DNA of 64,000 bases from JANRLF01 sp033762815 (GCA_033762815.1 JANRLF010000003.1:124001-188000); one strand, 5' to 3'; shown: positions 26,535 through 35,546, counted from the stretch's first letter. Notes: a model not told the origin generated them from the sequence alone. Made by a program: numbers and translations.

Positions 26535-27563
26535 ATGGGAATGAAAGCCATCTATTTAGTAAAAAACGGGAAGCCTGAAGAAGCTTTCCAAATTCGGGAA
26601 AAAGAAAAGCCGGTACCTGCCGCAGGGCAAGTGTTGATCAAAACAGAAGCCTTCGGGCTCAATTTTGCGGATGTGATGGCCAGGTTGGGACTATACCAGG
26701 ATTGCCCGCCATTGCCAGCGGTAATCGGCTACGAGGTGGTGGGCACGGTGGAATCGATAGGCCCTTCCGTCACCCAAGCAAAAGTAGGCGAAAGGGTGGT
26801 GGCTTTCACACGCTTCGGTGGCTATGCTACCCATGCCATTACCGACGAGCGTGCAGTAGCGGCGATACCCCCAGAGATGGATGCGGGCGTTGCCTGCGCT
26901 TTGGCTACACAGTACAGTACGGCTTATTTTGCCGCTGAAGAATGCGTCAAATTGCACGAGGGCGATAAGGTATTGATACATGCCGCCGCGGGCGGGGTGG
27001 GCACCGCTTTGATACAGTTGGCCAAGCTTAGGGGCTGCACCATATTCGGCACCGCTGGCTCCGCAGAAAAGATGGAGTACTTAAGGGAACAGGGAGTACA
27101 ATACCCTATCAACTACCGTACTACTGGCTTTGCATCGGAAATTAAAAAATTGGGCTTCAGCAAACAGCTCGATGCCATATTCGACCCAGTGGGCGGCAAA
27201 TCGGTGAAACAAGGTATCGATTTGTTGAATGCAGGCGGACGTATGGTTTGTTACGGTGCCTCGGAAATGACCGATGCGAAGGGCAACCCTTTCAAAATGC
27301 TGCAAATAGCCCTAGGCTTTGGCCTTTGGAGCCCCATCCCCATGATGATGCGCTCCTTTTCCATTATCGGCATCAATATGCTGCGCATAGCCGACCATAG
27401 ACCTGAAACCCTGCAACGCTGTTTAAAGGAGGTGGTTGCGCTTACCCATGCCGGAAAGCTACAACCTACGGTGGGGGCATCCTATTCAGCCGATAACATT
27501 GCCGGAGCCCATGCATTCTTGGCTTCCCGCCAGTCCATCGGCAAGGTAGTGGTGAAGTGGTAA
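26535..27563 (+). CDS. Zinc-independent medium-chain dehydrogenase (quinone oxidoreductase/VAT1-like)
   Basis: A 342-residue NADPH-dependent MDR-family oxidoreductase. An N-terminal GroES-like domain (AFGLNFADVMARLGLYQDCPP, VIGYEVVGTVESIG) is followed by the Rossmann domain with AAGGVGTAL near residues 151-159 and VGGKSVKQGIDLLNAGGRMVCYG. The structural and catalytic zinc cysteines of alcohol dehydrogenases are absent, as in QOR-type enzymes. The start could be ATG 26541 two codons later. Confidence 0.88.
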   Translation: MGMKAIYLVKNGKPEEAFQIREKEKPVPAAGQVLIKTEAFGLNFADVMARLGLYQDCPPLPAVIGYEVVGTVESIGPSVTQAKVGERVVAFTRFGGYATHAITDERAVAAIPPEMDAGVACALATQYSTAYFAAEECVKLHEGDKVLIHAAAGGVGTALIQLAKLRGCTIFGTAGSAEKMEYLREQGVQYPINYRTTGFASEIKKLGFSKQLDAIFDPVGGKSVKQGIDLLNAGGRMVCYGASEMTDAKGNPFKMLQIALGFGLWSPIPMMMRSFSIIGINMLRIADHRPETLQRCLKEVVALTHAGKLQPTVGASYSADNIAGAHAFLASRQSIGKVVVKW

Positions 27564-27605
27564 TGCGTTAACAACTGTTATATTTTGATTTTTCTGATAA
27601 AGGTC

Positions 27606-27636
27606 TTGCAAGAATGGAATTGATATCGTTACTTTG
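27606..27636 (+). promoter_or_regulatory. Predicted promoter of the membrane/wHTH operon
   Basis: TTG at 27606-27608, 20-bp spacer, TTACTTTG at 27629-27636, one mismatch from TAnnTTTG. The -7 element is shared with the inverted repeat listed next. Confidence 0.45.
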
Positions 27637-27647
27637 TGATACAAAGT
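27631..27647. promoter_or_regulatory. Operator-like inverted repeat at the promoter of the wHTH operon
   Basis: ACTTTG and CAAAGT separated by TGATA, perfect arms. It overlaps the predicted -7 element and the likely transcription start, just before the ATG at 27655. The operon it controls encodes a winged-helix regulator, so autoregulation is plausible. Confidence 0.45.
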
Positions 27648-27654
27648 GCTTTTT

Positions 27655-28293
27655 ATGACACAAGAACAAAGGGACCATTTACAGGACTTGTCCGAAATCA
27701 GGAACCTCATGCAGCGTTCCAGCCGTTTTATATCCTTGAGCGGGCTTTCTGGCATTTCAGTGGGTATCTGTGCATTGATAGGGGCAGCGGTAGCTTATTG
27801 GTTTGTTGATGGCAATGTAAATGAGTATTACGTGGCCGGGCAATTGTTCAGTAGAGGAGGGGCAAACTATCCCCTACTCACTTTTATTGCCATTGATGGA
27901 GCCCTTATTCTGTTCTCTGCCATTGCCTTCGGCATTTTCTTCACCACCCGAAAGGCCAGAAAGGACGGCTTGAAAGTTTGGGACCTTTCCAGCCAAAGGC
28001 TATTGATCAATTTGGCAATACCCCTGGTGGCAGGTGGCTTGCTGTGCCTAATTATGCTTTACCATGGCACCATAGGTTACGTACCACCTATGACCCTCTT
28101 GTTTTATGGCATGGCGCTCATCAATGCCAGCAAGTATACTTTGAACGATATCAGATATTTGGGATTGCTCGAAATACTATTGGGGCTTTTATCGGCAGTC
28201 TTTCTCGGATATGGTTTTTATTTTTGGGTATTGGGTTTTGGTATACTACATATTGTATACGGAACGGTGATGTATTTTAAATACGAACGATGA
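27655..28293 (+). CDS. Hypothetical membrane protein (5-6 TM)
   Basis: A 212-residue protein with a soluble N-terminal stretch (TQEQRDHLQDLSEIRNLMQRSS) then about six hydrophobic segments, with a conserved-looking GLSGISVGICALIGAAVAYW first helix. Similar proteins accompany small winged-helix regulators in Bacteroidota. Function unknown. The frame can be extended to a GTG at 27646, inside the operator-like repeat, so ATG 27655 is preferred. Overlaps the next gene by 4 bp. Confidence 0.75.
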   Translation: MTQEQRDHLQDLSEIRNLMQRSSRFISLSGLSGISVGICALIGAAVAYWFVDGNVNEYYVAGQLFSRGGANYPLLTFIAIDGALILFSAIAFGIFFTTRKARKDGLKVWDLSSQRLLINLAIPLVAGGLLCLIMLYHGTIGYVPPMTLLFYGMALINASKYTLNDIRYLGLLEILLGLLSAVFLGYGFYFWVLGFGILHIVYGTVMYFKYER

Positions 28294-28589
28294 AGGATTT
28301 GATATCCGGATTGAACAAAGCATTTGAAAGCCGTATACGCCTTGGTATCATGTCCGTACTGATGGTAAACGAAACTATTGATTTCAATACCCTAAAGGAT
28401 ATGCTGAACGTAAGCGACGGCAACCTGGCCAGCCATATCAGTGCCTTGGAAAAGATAAGCTACATAAAAGTGACCAAGCAATTCATCGGCAAAAAGACCA
28501 ATACCAGCTACGCGGTAAGCCCCATAGGTAAAAAGGCATTCCAAGAGCACCTTGATGCCCTTGAAAAGCTGATTAAAGGAAACGACTAA
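28290..28589 (+). CDS. Winged-helix transcriptional regulator (HTH_34-like)
   Basis: A 99-residue protein that is one winged-helix domain: FESRIRLGIMSVLMVNETIDFNTLKDMLNVSDGNLASHISALEKISYIKVTKQFIGKKTNTSYAVSPIGKKAF. Recognition helix near LASHISALEK and the wing KTNTSYAVS. The type is common in Bacteroidota and resembles ArsR/PadR/MarR-like one-domain repressors. No metal-binding Cys are visible. Middle gene of an operon between two membrane-protein genes. Confidence 0.85.
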   Translation: MKDLISGLNKAFESRIRLGIMSVLMVNETIDFNTLKDMLNVSDGNLASHISALEKISYIKVTKQFIGKKTNTSYAVSPIGKKAFQEHLDALEKLIKGND

Positions 28590-28598
28590 ATTTTTTCT

Positions 28599-29150
28599 AT
28601 GAATACTTTGAAATTCAAAGCACTTTCTAAAAGAATCGATATCCACCACGAACGGCAACTGCTTCAGCGCTTCCGATTTTGGTTGAGCATTTTTATAGCG
28701 GGCATTTTTATAAGCGGGTATTTGCATATCCCCATCGAACATTTCCTCTTAGTGGCAAAAAATGGAGTTGCCCAACACGCGCCATTGGGCTATTTCAAAA
28801 TCCTGTACAACGATTTTTATAGGCAAACCTTGCTGGTGCCTGACAATATGCCCTTATTGGCTTATCGCCAGTTTTGGATGGCCTTTACCCGCATTGCGGT
28901 CGCCTTCACCATGATTGGTTTATACGCCAACCCAACACAATACCGCGGCATCCTTAAAATAGCTGCCCTGTTATGCCTGGCCGTTGTTCCATTAGCTATA
29001 TGGCACGGGCATGCCCATGGGGTACCTGTTTTTTGGATAGGGATAGACATTTGCCAAGCAGGGATGGGCCTACTCTTATTGGCCATCTGCCAAAAACATA
29101 TCAACCGATTACAACAATTCTATCAGCTTCAATTAGCGCAGTTATATTGA
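28599..29150 (+). CDS. Hypothetical membrane protein (4 TM)
   Basis: A 183-residue protein with hydrophobic segments at about 27-45, 93-108, 118-135 and 142-160. It carries several His residues near membrane borders (YLHIPIEHFL, LAIWHGHAHGVPVFWIG). I recognise no family. It follows the winged-helix gene by 9 bp and ends 26 bp before the convergent glmS. Confidence 0.65.
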   Translation: MNTLKFKALSKRIDIHHERQLLQRFRFWLSIFIAGIFISGYLHIPIEHFLLVAKNGVAQHAPLGYFKILYNDFYRQTLLVPDNMPLLAYRQFWMAFTRIAVAFTMIGLYANPTQYRGILKIAALLCLAVVPLAIWHGHAHGVPVFWIGIDICQAGMGLLLLAICQKHINRLQQFYQLQLAQLY

Positions 29151-29158
29151 AATAGAAA

Positions 29159-29174
29159 GGGAGTAAACACTCCC
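29159..29174. terminator. Bidirectional hairpin between convergent genes
   Basis: GGGAGT-AAAC-ACTCCC, flanked by AAA on the left and CTT on the right, sits in the 26-bp gap between the 28599 gene and glmS. Suitable as a shared weak terminator; T-runs are short. Confidence 0.45.
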
Positions 29175-29176
29175 CC

Positions 29177-31015
29177 TTACTCCACCGTAACTGATTTGGC
29201 GAGGTTGCGGGGCTGGTCGACATTGCAGCCACGCAGGACGGCAATATGATAAGCCAACAACTGTAGCGGGATAACCGATAACAGTGGCGTAAGTGCCTCT
29301 TCGGTAGCCGGTATTTCAATGGTGAACTCGGCCATGTTGCGGATAATTTCATCCCCTTCGGAGACGATGGCAATCACCCTGCCTTTCCGGGCTTTCACTT
29401 CTTGTATGTTGCTCACAATTTTATCGTAAGCACTCATATTGGTAGCCAAAAATACCACGGGCATCGCTTCGTCAATCAATGCTATGGGGCCGTGTTTCAT
29501 CTCCGCCGCGGGGTAGCCTTCGGCGTGTATGTACGATATCTCTTTCAGCTTTAGGGCACCTTCCAGGGCAACAGGGAAACTATATCCCCTACCCAGGTAA
29601 AGGAAATTGCTTACGTCCTTGAAAATTTCCGATATATACTGTATTTGGGCATCGGCCTTCAATACCTGTTTTATTTTTTCGGGAATATTGTTCAACTCGT
29701 TCAACAGTAGTTGGTAGCGGCTTTCGGCTATGGAGCCTTTGGCTTTGGCTATAAACAGAGCCAATAGTGTCAATACTGTTACTTGTGCGGTAAAAGCCTT
29801 GGTAGAGGCCACGCCTATTTCAGGGCCCGCATGTGTGTAGATACCCGCATGGGTCATGCGCGGAATGGAGGAGCCAACCACATTGCAAATACCGAATACG
29901 GTAGCACCTTTGGATTTAGCCAGTTCCAATGCCGCCAAGGTATCGGCTGTCTCACCAGATTGGGAAATGGCAATCACCACGTCCTTTTCTGTCAGGATGG
30001 GGTTACGGTAGCGAAACTCGGAGGCATACTCTACTTCTACATTTACACGTGCCAAATCTTCTAATAGATATTCGCCCACCAAGCCGGCATGCCAAGAGGT
30101 GCCACAAGCCACGAAAATGATGCGCTTGGCATTCAGCAACCGCTGCTCATACTCTTTCATGCCCCCCAAACTAACACCTAGCGAGGAAGGGCTGATGCGG
30201 CCGCGCATGCTGTCCAATACCGAATTGGGCTGCTCATAAATTTCCTTCAGCATGAAATGTTCATAGCCGCCCTTTTCGAGCATCTCTATCTGCATTTCCA
30301 ATTCCTGTATATAGGGGGTTTGCAGCTTGTTGTGTATGGTTTTGATACTCAGCTCGCCCTTGCGGTTAATTACCGCTATCTCCTCATCGTTAAGGTACAC
30401 CACATTTTTGGTATGCTCCACAATAGGGGTAGCATCCGATGCGATGAAAAACTCCCCTTTGCCTATCCCAATCACCAAAGGGCTGCCTTTCCTAGCGGCT
30501 ATCAGTTCATCAGGGTTCGATTTGGAAAGGATAACGATAGCATAGGCACCTACTACTTGGTTCAAGGCCACCCGCACTGCCTCCAACAAATCCAGATTTT
30601 CCTTGTTTCGGATATCCTCTATCAGGTTGACCAGTACCTCTGTATCCGTTTCGGTTTTGAAGCTATAGCCCCGTTGTATCAGCTCATTTTTGATCGTGGC
30701 ATAGTTTTCTATAATGCCGTTATGGATGAGGCATATCTCGCCCGATTCGGAGATATGGGGGTGGGCATTGATATCGTTGGGGGCTCCGTGAGTAGCCCAG
30801 CGGGTATGGCCTATGCCGATAGAGCCCTTCACGTCTTGATTGCTGATAAACTGCTCCAAGTCGGCTACCTTGCCCATCTTCTTGTACACGTGCAGGTCGC
30901 CGTTATACAAAGCAATGCCCGCACTATCATATCCCCTATATTCGAGCCTTTTCAGCCCACTGATCAATATGGGGTGCGCAGGTTTATCTCCAACATAACC
31001 AACAATACCGCACAT
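29177..31015 (-). CDS. glmS: Glutamine--fructose-6-phosphate aminotransferase (isomerising)
   Basis: A 612-residue enzyme making glucosamine-6-phosphate for peptidoglycan and LPS. N-terminal class II glutaminase domain with nucleophile Cys2 (MCGIVGYVGD) and THGAPNDINAHPH. Two SIS isomerase domains follow (CGTSWHAGLVGEYLLE, SQSGETADTLAAL) and the canonical C-terminus PRNLAKSVTVE. Full length. Starts 1 bp after the DUF4270 gene in an operon with the starch-synthase-like gene. No glmS ribozyme is seen upstream. Confidence 0.97.
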   Translation of the reverse strand: MCGIVGYVGDKPAHPILISGLKRLEYRGYDSAGIALYNGDLHVYKKMGKVADLEQFISNQDVKGSIGIGHTRWATHGAPNDINAHPHISESGEICLIHNGIIENYATIKNELIQRGYSFKTETDTEVLVNLIEDIRNKENLDLLEAVRVALNQVVGAYAIVILSKSNPDELIAARKGSPLVIGIGKGEFFIASDATPIVEHTKNVVYLNDEEIAVINRKGELSIKTIHNKLQTPYIQELEMQIEMLEKGGYEHFMLKEIYEQPNSVLDSMRGRISPSSLGVSLGGMKEYEQRLLNAKRIIFVACGTSWHAGLVGEYLLEDLARVNVEVEYASEFRYRNPILTEKDVVIAISQSGETADTLAALELAKSKGATVFGICNVVGSSIPRMTHAGIYTHAGPEIGVASTKAFTAQVTVLTLLALFIAKAKGSIAESRYQLLLNELNNIPEKIKQVLKADAQIQYISEIFKDVSNFLYLGRGYSFPVALEGALKLKEISYIHAEGYPAAEMKHGPIALIDEAMPVVFLATNMSAYDKIVSNIQEVKARKGRVIAIVSEGDEIIRNMAEFTIEIPATEEALTPLLSVIPLQLLAYHIAVLRGCNVDQPRNLAKSVTVE

Positions 31016-31016
31016 G

Positions 31017-32282
31017 CTACTCTATTTTTGTGTATGTTAAATTCAGTTTCAGCCTGTATTGGCTATGGTTTCCGCCGCCTAGTACCGCTCTATCGCCAAT
31101 TCTGTTGGGCGGAGTAGGGAAAACGTGTATGCCACTATCTTCGCCTCCTTCTACCAATGATTGGTAATACCTAGCCAAGTTCAACTTATACTTTACTGTC
31201 CCGTTGCTGCTGGTTTTCGCTCCTCCAAGATAGTCGGTACTAATCAATTGGTCAGGCAGTAATGTATTTTCCCCATTTTCACCCACGCCATTGGCAATCA
31301 ACCTACCAGGATTCTTATAAGTGCCACTGTCGCTGCTAACAACGGTAAACTCCAATTCGGCCCGGTTAATGGCAATGTTTCCCAAATTCCTGATATAAGG
31401 TACAAAAATTCTGGTTTTTACGCCCGATAATCCTTGTACAAAAATAAGACTATCATTTGCACCTCCGGTAGTATCAAGGTATTGGGCCACAGTGGAGCCA
31501 GTATAATTGTGCTTGTAATTGTTCACGGTTTCCGATAAGCTGCTAATAGGGAAACGGATTACTGTATCATTGTAATAAAGGAAAAGGCCACTTTCGGCGG
31601 TCCTTAGGTCGAAGTACAAAACATTATTGCCCGCATTAGTGGTATCCGGCATAATGTACAATCCGTTAAAATATGCTTGGAATGCGGCATTATCGGCAAA
31701 GTTGCCGCTGCCCGATTGGTTTAAAAGGTCTTGGCCCAAGGAGTTGTCCAGCTTGATACGGAGTTGTGGGCCAGTCTTGGCACTATCTACCAGTAGGCTA
31801 TCAGTAGTGTTAGCCACAAAATTGCTCAATCTGCCTACTTCGTCGGGAGCTGTGAAATAGCGGTTGGAACTGTAGAGCGAATCCACATTCATTTCCTCCG
31901 TCATACGCTTCACGATGAATGTTTGCGCACTGGTACTATCACCATAAAAGCCCGCATACCTCATGCACAACACAATGGAATCAAGCACCAATGTATCGCC
32001 CAAATCGAGGTTGTTCACCGGCAGGGTAAACTCCGTATATACGCTTGCGTGGGTAGTACCGAAAATAGGGTCATCCAGAGAGCCGATTACATTCACTGCC
32101 AATCCATCGCTGCGCAAGGTATCCTCTAGTACAGTAAAGGCCTGCACGGTAAGCGTATCAGTGAATGCCAAACCCAAATTGTCCGTGGGCGAGGTGCCGT
32201 CATCGTCCAAAACAGGTTTGTTGCAGGAAAAGAAAACAATGCTGCCCAAAAAAAATAGGGCGGACAGACTGCTAATGCGCAT
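31017..32282 (-). CDS. DUF4270 lipoprotein
   Basis: A 421-residue outer-membrane-type lipoprotein with lipobox FFSC (Cys20). DUF4270 features include DNLGLAFTDTLTVQAFTVLEDTLRSDG, then a PIFGTTHASVYTEFTLP block and regularly spaced beta strands ending RLKLNLTYTKIE. The function is unknown; the family is usually encoded beside glycogen/starch synthase and glmS in Bacteroidota, as here (12 bp and 1 bp gaps). Confidence 0.88.
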   Translation of the reverse strand: MRISSLSALFFLGSIVFFSCNKPVLDDDGTSPTDNLGLAFTDTLTVQAFTVLEDTLRSDGLAVNVIGSLDDPIFGTTHASVYTEFTLPVNNLDLGDTLVLDSIVLCMRYAGFYGDSTSAQTFIVKRMTEEMNVDSLYSSNRYFTAPDEVGRLSNFVANTTDSLLVDSAKTGPQLRIKLDNSLGQDLLNQSGSGNFADNAAFQAYFNGLYIMPDTTNAGNNVLYFDLRTAESGLFLYYNDTVIRFPISSLSETVNNYKHNYTGSTVAQYLDTTGGANDSLIFVQGLSGVKTRIFVPYIRNLGNIAINRAELEFTVVSSDSGTYKNPGRLIANGVGENGENTLLPDQLISTDYLGGAKTSSNGTVKYKLNLARYYQSLVEGGEDSGIHVFPTPPNRIGDRAVLGGGNHSQYRLKLNLTYTKIE

Positions 32283-32294
32283 AGTGGTTCAACA

Positions 32295-33113
32295 TCAGGA
32301 TATTGCCGCCGGAACTTCCAGCAGGCGCTCATAAAACAATTGGTAGTCCCTTAGGTATTCGTCTTCTTCCTTAATATAGCCCAACACCGGCTTGCCATTT
32401 TTTGCCAATAGTGCCTTCACTGGGTCGGCAATATTGTCGCTTGCCTGTATTACCGCATCGGCATAGGCCGCTGCGCCCAAATTGAGGCTGGTATTGTCGG
32501 CATTAGAAAAAGGAGCAAAGTCTTCCACCGTATGGAGTGCCCTATTAACGAAGGTATCAGCCAGCTTATTGTTAAAACTGTTTTCGTACACTGAATAGAT
32601 TACCTTGGTGTTGTTGAACACCATGTCATCTTTGTGCATGGTTTTCAGATAGTAGGGTATCAAGCTGGTCATCCATCCATGGCAATGGATGATATGTGGT
32701 GGCCAGCCAAATTTCTTCACGGTTTCAATTACGCCCTTGCAGAAGAAAATCATCCTATCGGAGTTGTCCTCAAAGAATTGGTCGTTGTCATCTTTGAACA
32801 CGGCCTTTCTTTTGAAGAATTCTTCGTTGTCCAAAAAATATACCTGCATACGGGCACCTGGTAGGGAAGCCACCTTTATCATCAAAGGAAAGTCTTCCTT
32901 ATCAACGGTAATGTTAATGCCTGAAAGCCTTACTACCTCGTGCAGACGGTGGCGGCGCTCGTTAATGTTGCCGAAGCGGGGCATCAGTACCCTTATCTCC
33001 ATGCCACTGTCCTGAATGTGCTGCGGTAAGTTTTTAATAATTTGCGATATTTCGCTTTCGATAAGGTAAGGCTTCAGTTCTTGGGTAACAATGAGTACTC
33101 TCTTTTTTTCCAT
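32295..33113 (-). CDS. Glycogen/starch-synthase catalytic-domain protein (GT5 N-terminal half only)
   Basis: A 272-residue protein matching only the N-terminal Rossmann half of glycogen synthases: KRVLIVTQELKPYLIESEISQ, MEIRVLMPRFGNINERRHRLHEVVRLSG, FFCKGVIETVKKFGWPPHIIHCHGWMTSLIPYYLK. The C-terminal GT-B half with the ADP-glucose site is missing, so it probably lacks synthase activity. This short form is normal for Bacteroidota and conserved next to DUF4270 and glmS. Role unknown. Confidence 0.85.
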   Translation of the reverse strand: MEKKRVLIVTQELKPYLIESEISQIIKNLPQHIQDSGMEIRVLMPRFGNINERRHRLHEVVRLSGINITVDKEDFPLMIKVASLPGARMQVYFLDNEEFFKRKAVFKDDNDQFFEDNSDRMIFFCKGVIETVKKFGWPPHIIHCHGWMTSLIPYYLKTMHKDDMVFNNTKVIYSVYENSFNNKLADTFVNRALHTVEDFAPFSNADNTSLNLGAAAYADAVIQASDNIADPVKALLAKNGKPVLGYIKEEDEYLRDYQLFYERLLEVPAAIS

Positions 33114-33177
33114 AAGCCTGTTTTAACATCGTCCTTCAATGCATTTATAGCACGAAAGAAAAATTGGATTAGAAGTG

Positions 33178-33185
33178 CAAAGATA
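33178..33185 (-). promoter_or_regulatory. Predicted -7 element of the glgA-like/DUF4270/glmS operon
   Basis: On the minus strand TATCTTTG fits TAnnTTTG. No clean TTTG sits 19 bp upstream. The start codon at 33113 gives a leader of about 60 bp. Confidence 0.45.
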
Positions 33186-33256
33186 AGTAAAAAATTCCAG
33201 ATTTTTCCAGTATGCCAACAATTGGACACTTATATATGCCAGATAAATAAATATTT

Positions 33257-33287
33257 ATTGCTTTCCCACCGCCTAATCCTAACTTTG
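33257..33287 (+). promoter_or_regulatory. Predicted panC promoter
   Basis: ATTG ending at 33260, a 19-bp spacer and TAACTTTG at 33280-33287 fit the Bacteroidota consensus. The panC ATG begins only 4 bp after the -7 element, implying a leaderless or nearly leaderless mRNA unless a later start is used. Confidence 0.55.
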
Positions 33288-33291
33288 CCTC

Positions 33292-34140
33292 ATGCATATA
33301 TTCAAAACGCCTGAAGGCTTACATCGCCACCTTCAAGTTATCAGGCAAAACGGCATCCGTATAGGATTCGTTCCCACCATGGGTGCTTTGCACCTAGGGC
33401 ACCGAAGCTTAATGGAAAAATGCAAGCACGAGAACGGGCATTGCGTGGCCAGCATTTTTGTAAATCCTACCCAGTTCAATAACGCTACCGACCTGGAGAA
33501 ATACCCCCAGCCTATTGGAAAGGATATTGAAATGCTGCTTGATATTGGGGTGGATACGCTTTTTCTCCCCTCCGTGGAGGCCATGTACCCCAATGAGCAA
33601 AGCAAGAAGATGGATTATTCCTTGGGCTTTTTGGGCAGCACATTAGAAGCCAGTGCCCGGCCTGGACACTTTGATGGGGTGGCACTCATCGTCAAGAAGC
33701 TATTGGAAGTGGTGGAGCCGCATACCTTATACATGGGGCAAAAGGATTACCAGCAATATTTGGTGGTAAAGCAATTAGTGGCAGATTTTAAGTTGCCCGT
33801 GGACGTGGTGCGTTGCGATATTGTTAGGGAAGCTGACGGCTTGGCGATGAGTTCTAGAAACATTAGGCTGGACAAAGGTGCCCGCGAAAATGCCAAACAG
33901 CTTTCGGCAGCGTTATTTTATCTTAAAGAAAATGCGGGGTCACAGCCACTAGCGCAGTTGTTGGAAGCGGCAAAACGCATGCTGAACGATAACGGCGAAA
34001 TAGCCGTTGAGTACTTTGAAATAAGGGATTCCGAAACCTTGCGTCCTTTGGAAAACCTTGCTTCGGCACCATCCAAGGTGGCCTTAATAGCGGCTACGGT
34101 AGGGGGCGTGCACCTGTTAGATAACATAATTATTTCCTAA
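33292..34140 (+). CDS. panC: Pantothenate synthetase
   Basis: A 282-residue ATP-dependent ligase joining pantoate and beta-alanine. Signature VPTMGALHLGHRSLM carries the HIGH-like His34/His37. Also FVNPTQFNNATDLEKYP, PGHFDGVALIVKKLL, YMGQKDYQQYLVVKQL and MSSRNIRL. First of a panC-panD pair (13-bp gap), so both branches to pantothenate are made together. The start lies unusually close to the predicted promoter. Confidence 0.97.
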   Translation: MHIFKTPEGLHRHLQVIRQNGIRIGFVPTMGALHLGHRSLMEKCKHENGHCVASIFVNPTQFNNATDLEKYPQPIGKDIEMLLDIGVDTLFLPSVEAMYPNEQSKKMDYSLGFLGSTLEASARPGHFDGVALIVKKLLEVVEPHTLYMGQKDYQQYLVVKQLVADFKLPVDVVRCDIVREADGLAMSSRNIRLDKGARENAKQLSAALFYLKENAGSQPLAQLLEAAKRMLNDNGEIAVEYFEIRDSETLRPLENLASAPSKVALIAATVGGVHLLDNIIIS

Positions 34141-34152
34141 TTTTGCAGCGGC

Positions 34153-34500
34153 ATGCACATTCAGGTAGTCAAGTCAAAAATTCATAGGGTAAGGGTTACC
34201 CAAGCCGAGTTGGATTATATCGGTAGCATTACCATCGACGAAGATTTAATGGATGCGGCCAATATGATTGCCCATGAAAAGGTGCAGATAGTGAACGTAA
34301 ATAACGGCGAGCGGTTTGAAACCTACATTATTAAGGGCGAAAGGGGTAGCGGCGTTATTTGCCTTAATGGACCTGCCGCCAGGCGCGTAGCTGTTAACGA
34401 TATCGTCATTATTATCTCTTATGCCTCCATGCCTTTTGAAGAGGCGAAGACTTGGCAGCCAACTACCATTTTCCCAGAAAACAATAGGCTCGTCAAGTGA
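34153..34500 (+). CDS. panD: Aspartate 1-decarboxylase (pyruvoyl-dependent)
   Basis: A 115-residue proenzyme that makes beta-alanine. The self-cleavage site is Gly24-Ser25 in LDYIGSITID; Ser25 becomes the pyruvoyl group. KIHRVRVTQAEL and GPAARRVAVNDIVIIISYA complete the family pattern. Ends with a GTGA overlap with the following flippase gene. Confidence 0.97.
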   Translation: MHIQVVKSKIHRVRVTQAELDYIGSITIDEDLMDAANMIAHEKVQIVNVNNGERFETYIIKGERGSGVICLNGPAARRVAVNDIVIIISYASMPFEEAKTWQPTTIFPENNRLVK

Positions 34501-35546
34501 AGTTCACCCCTAAGACCCTCCTTTTATTGGTATTGTTCATGGGCCTAGGTATTGGGCTGGTGGTATATAAAATCGGGGAGCTGACCCCTGACCAACGCAA
34601 AATCATTGTACACTCGCTTACATCTGCCAACTACTTTTGGGTGGCCCTTTCCTTGCTTACTGGTTTTGTAAGCCACTTTAGCCGTGCCGCGCGCTGGAAC
34701 ATGTTGATGCAGCCAATGGGTTACGAACCGAAGATGAAGAATACCGTTGCTGCGGTTATGACCGGGTATATGATCAATTTTGCCATCCCTAGGGCAGGAG
34801 AGGTTTTCCGCTGTGGGGTGATTAATCGGTATGAAAAGGTCCCTTTGCAAAGGGTAGTGGGTACTATGGTAACCGAGCGCATAGTAGATGTGTTGGGCCT
34901 ATTGATGGTTTTTGTATTGGCCTTTTTATTGGAGTTCGATGTGCTGTACGGATACTTCCAGACAAATGTTTTCAATAAAGTGGGCTCATCCGGCGGTTCT
35001 AAAATTCCCGGGGGTTACGGCCTTATCATCGCCGCCATTATAGGCATTTCGCTGCTCATAGCCTTCCGGTTTTTAAGGGGCTATTTGGAGAAATTGCACA
35101 TTTACCACCGTTTCAAAGCCTTTATCAAAGGTTTTTTGGAAGGCATTAAATCCATCAGGCACTTGCGTAGTCCTTTTTGGTTTATCGTGCATACCGTCAT
35201 TATCTATACTTGCTATTTTTTGATGATGTACCTGTGCTTTTTTAGCATGCCTGAAACTGCGGGTCTAAGTGCTGGTGCTGGCCTTGCCTTGCTTGCCATT
35301 TCCAGCATTGCCATGATTATTACCCCAGGTGGCATAGGGGCTTACCCCTTATTCGTACAGGCGGGCTTAATGATATACGGCATCAATAAGGAAATCGGCT
35401 ATTCCTTCGGCTGGTTGGTATGGAGCGCACAGTTTATAGGCATTATGGTGGGCGGCCTACTGGCATTGATTATCTTGCCGATTATGAACCCTGATGTGAA
35501 GCCGAAAGATGACCCTGAAACAACTGCCCTCCTCGAAAATATTTGA
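34497..35546 (+). CDS. Flippase-like / lysylphosphatidylglycerol-synthase TM-domain protein (UPF0104)
   Basis: A 349-residue membrane protein with about eight hydrophobic segments. The family blocks are FVSHFSRAARWNMLMQPMGY, YMINFAIPRAGEVFRCGVINRYE, MVTERIVDVLGLLMVF and ITPGGIGAYPLFVQ, typical of LPG_synthase_TM. It lacks the soluble aminoacyltransferase domain of MprF. It may move a lipid-linked substrate; the substrate is unknown. GTG start overlapping panD by 4 bp; its last 38 bp overlap rfaE2. Confidence 0.88.
   Translation: MKFTPKTLLLLVLFMGLGIGLVVYKIGELTPDQRKIIVHSLTSANYFWVALSLLTGFVSHFSRAARWNMLMQPMGYEPKMKNTVAAVMTGYMINFAIPRAGEVFRCGVINRYEKVPLQRVVGTMVTERIVDVLGLLMVFVLAFLLEFDVLYGYFQTNVFNKVGSSGGSKIPGGYGLIIAAIIGISLLIAFRFLRGYLEKLHIYHRFKAFIKGFLEGIKSIRHLRSPFWFIVHTVIIYTCYFLMMYLCFFSMPETAGLSAGAGLALLAISSIAMIITPGGIGAYPLFVQAGLMIYGINKEIGYSFGWLVWSAQFIGIMVGGLLALIILPIMNPDVKPKDDPETTALLENI

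Noticed and set aside
31000..31030. glmS ribozyme upstream of glmS
   Set aside because: Only 1 bp separates glmS from the DUF4270 stop, leaving no room for the ribozyme; Bacteroidota generally lack it.
30257..31117. 286-residue plus-strand frame across glmS
   Set aside because: Antisense to a full-length glmS with all signature motifs.
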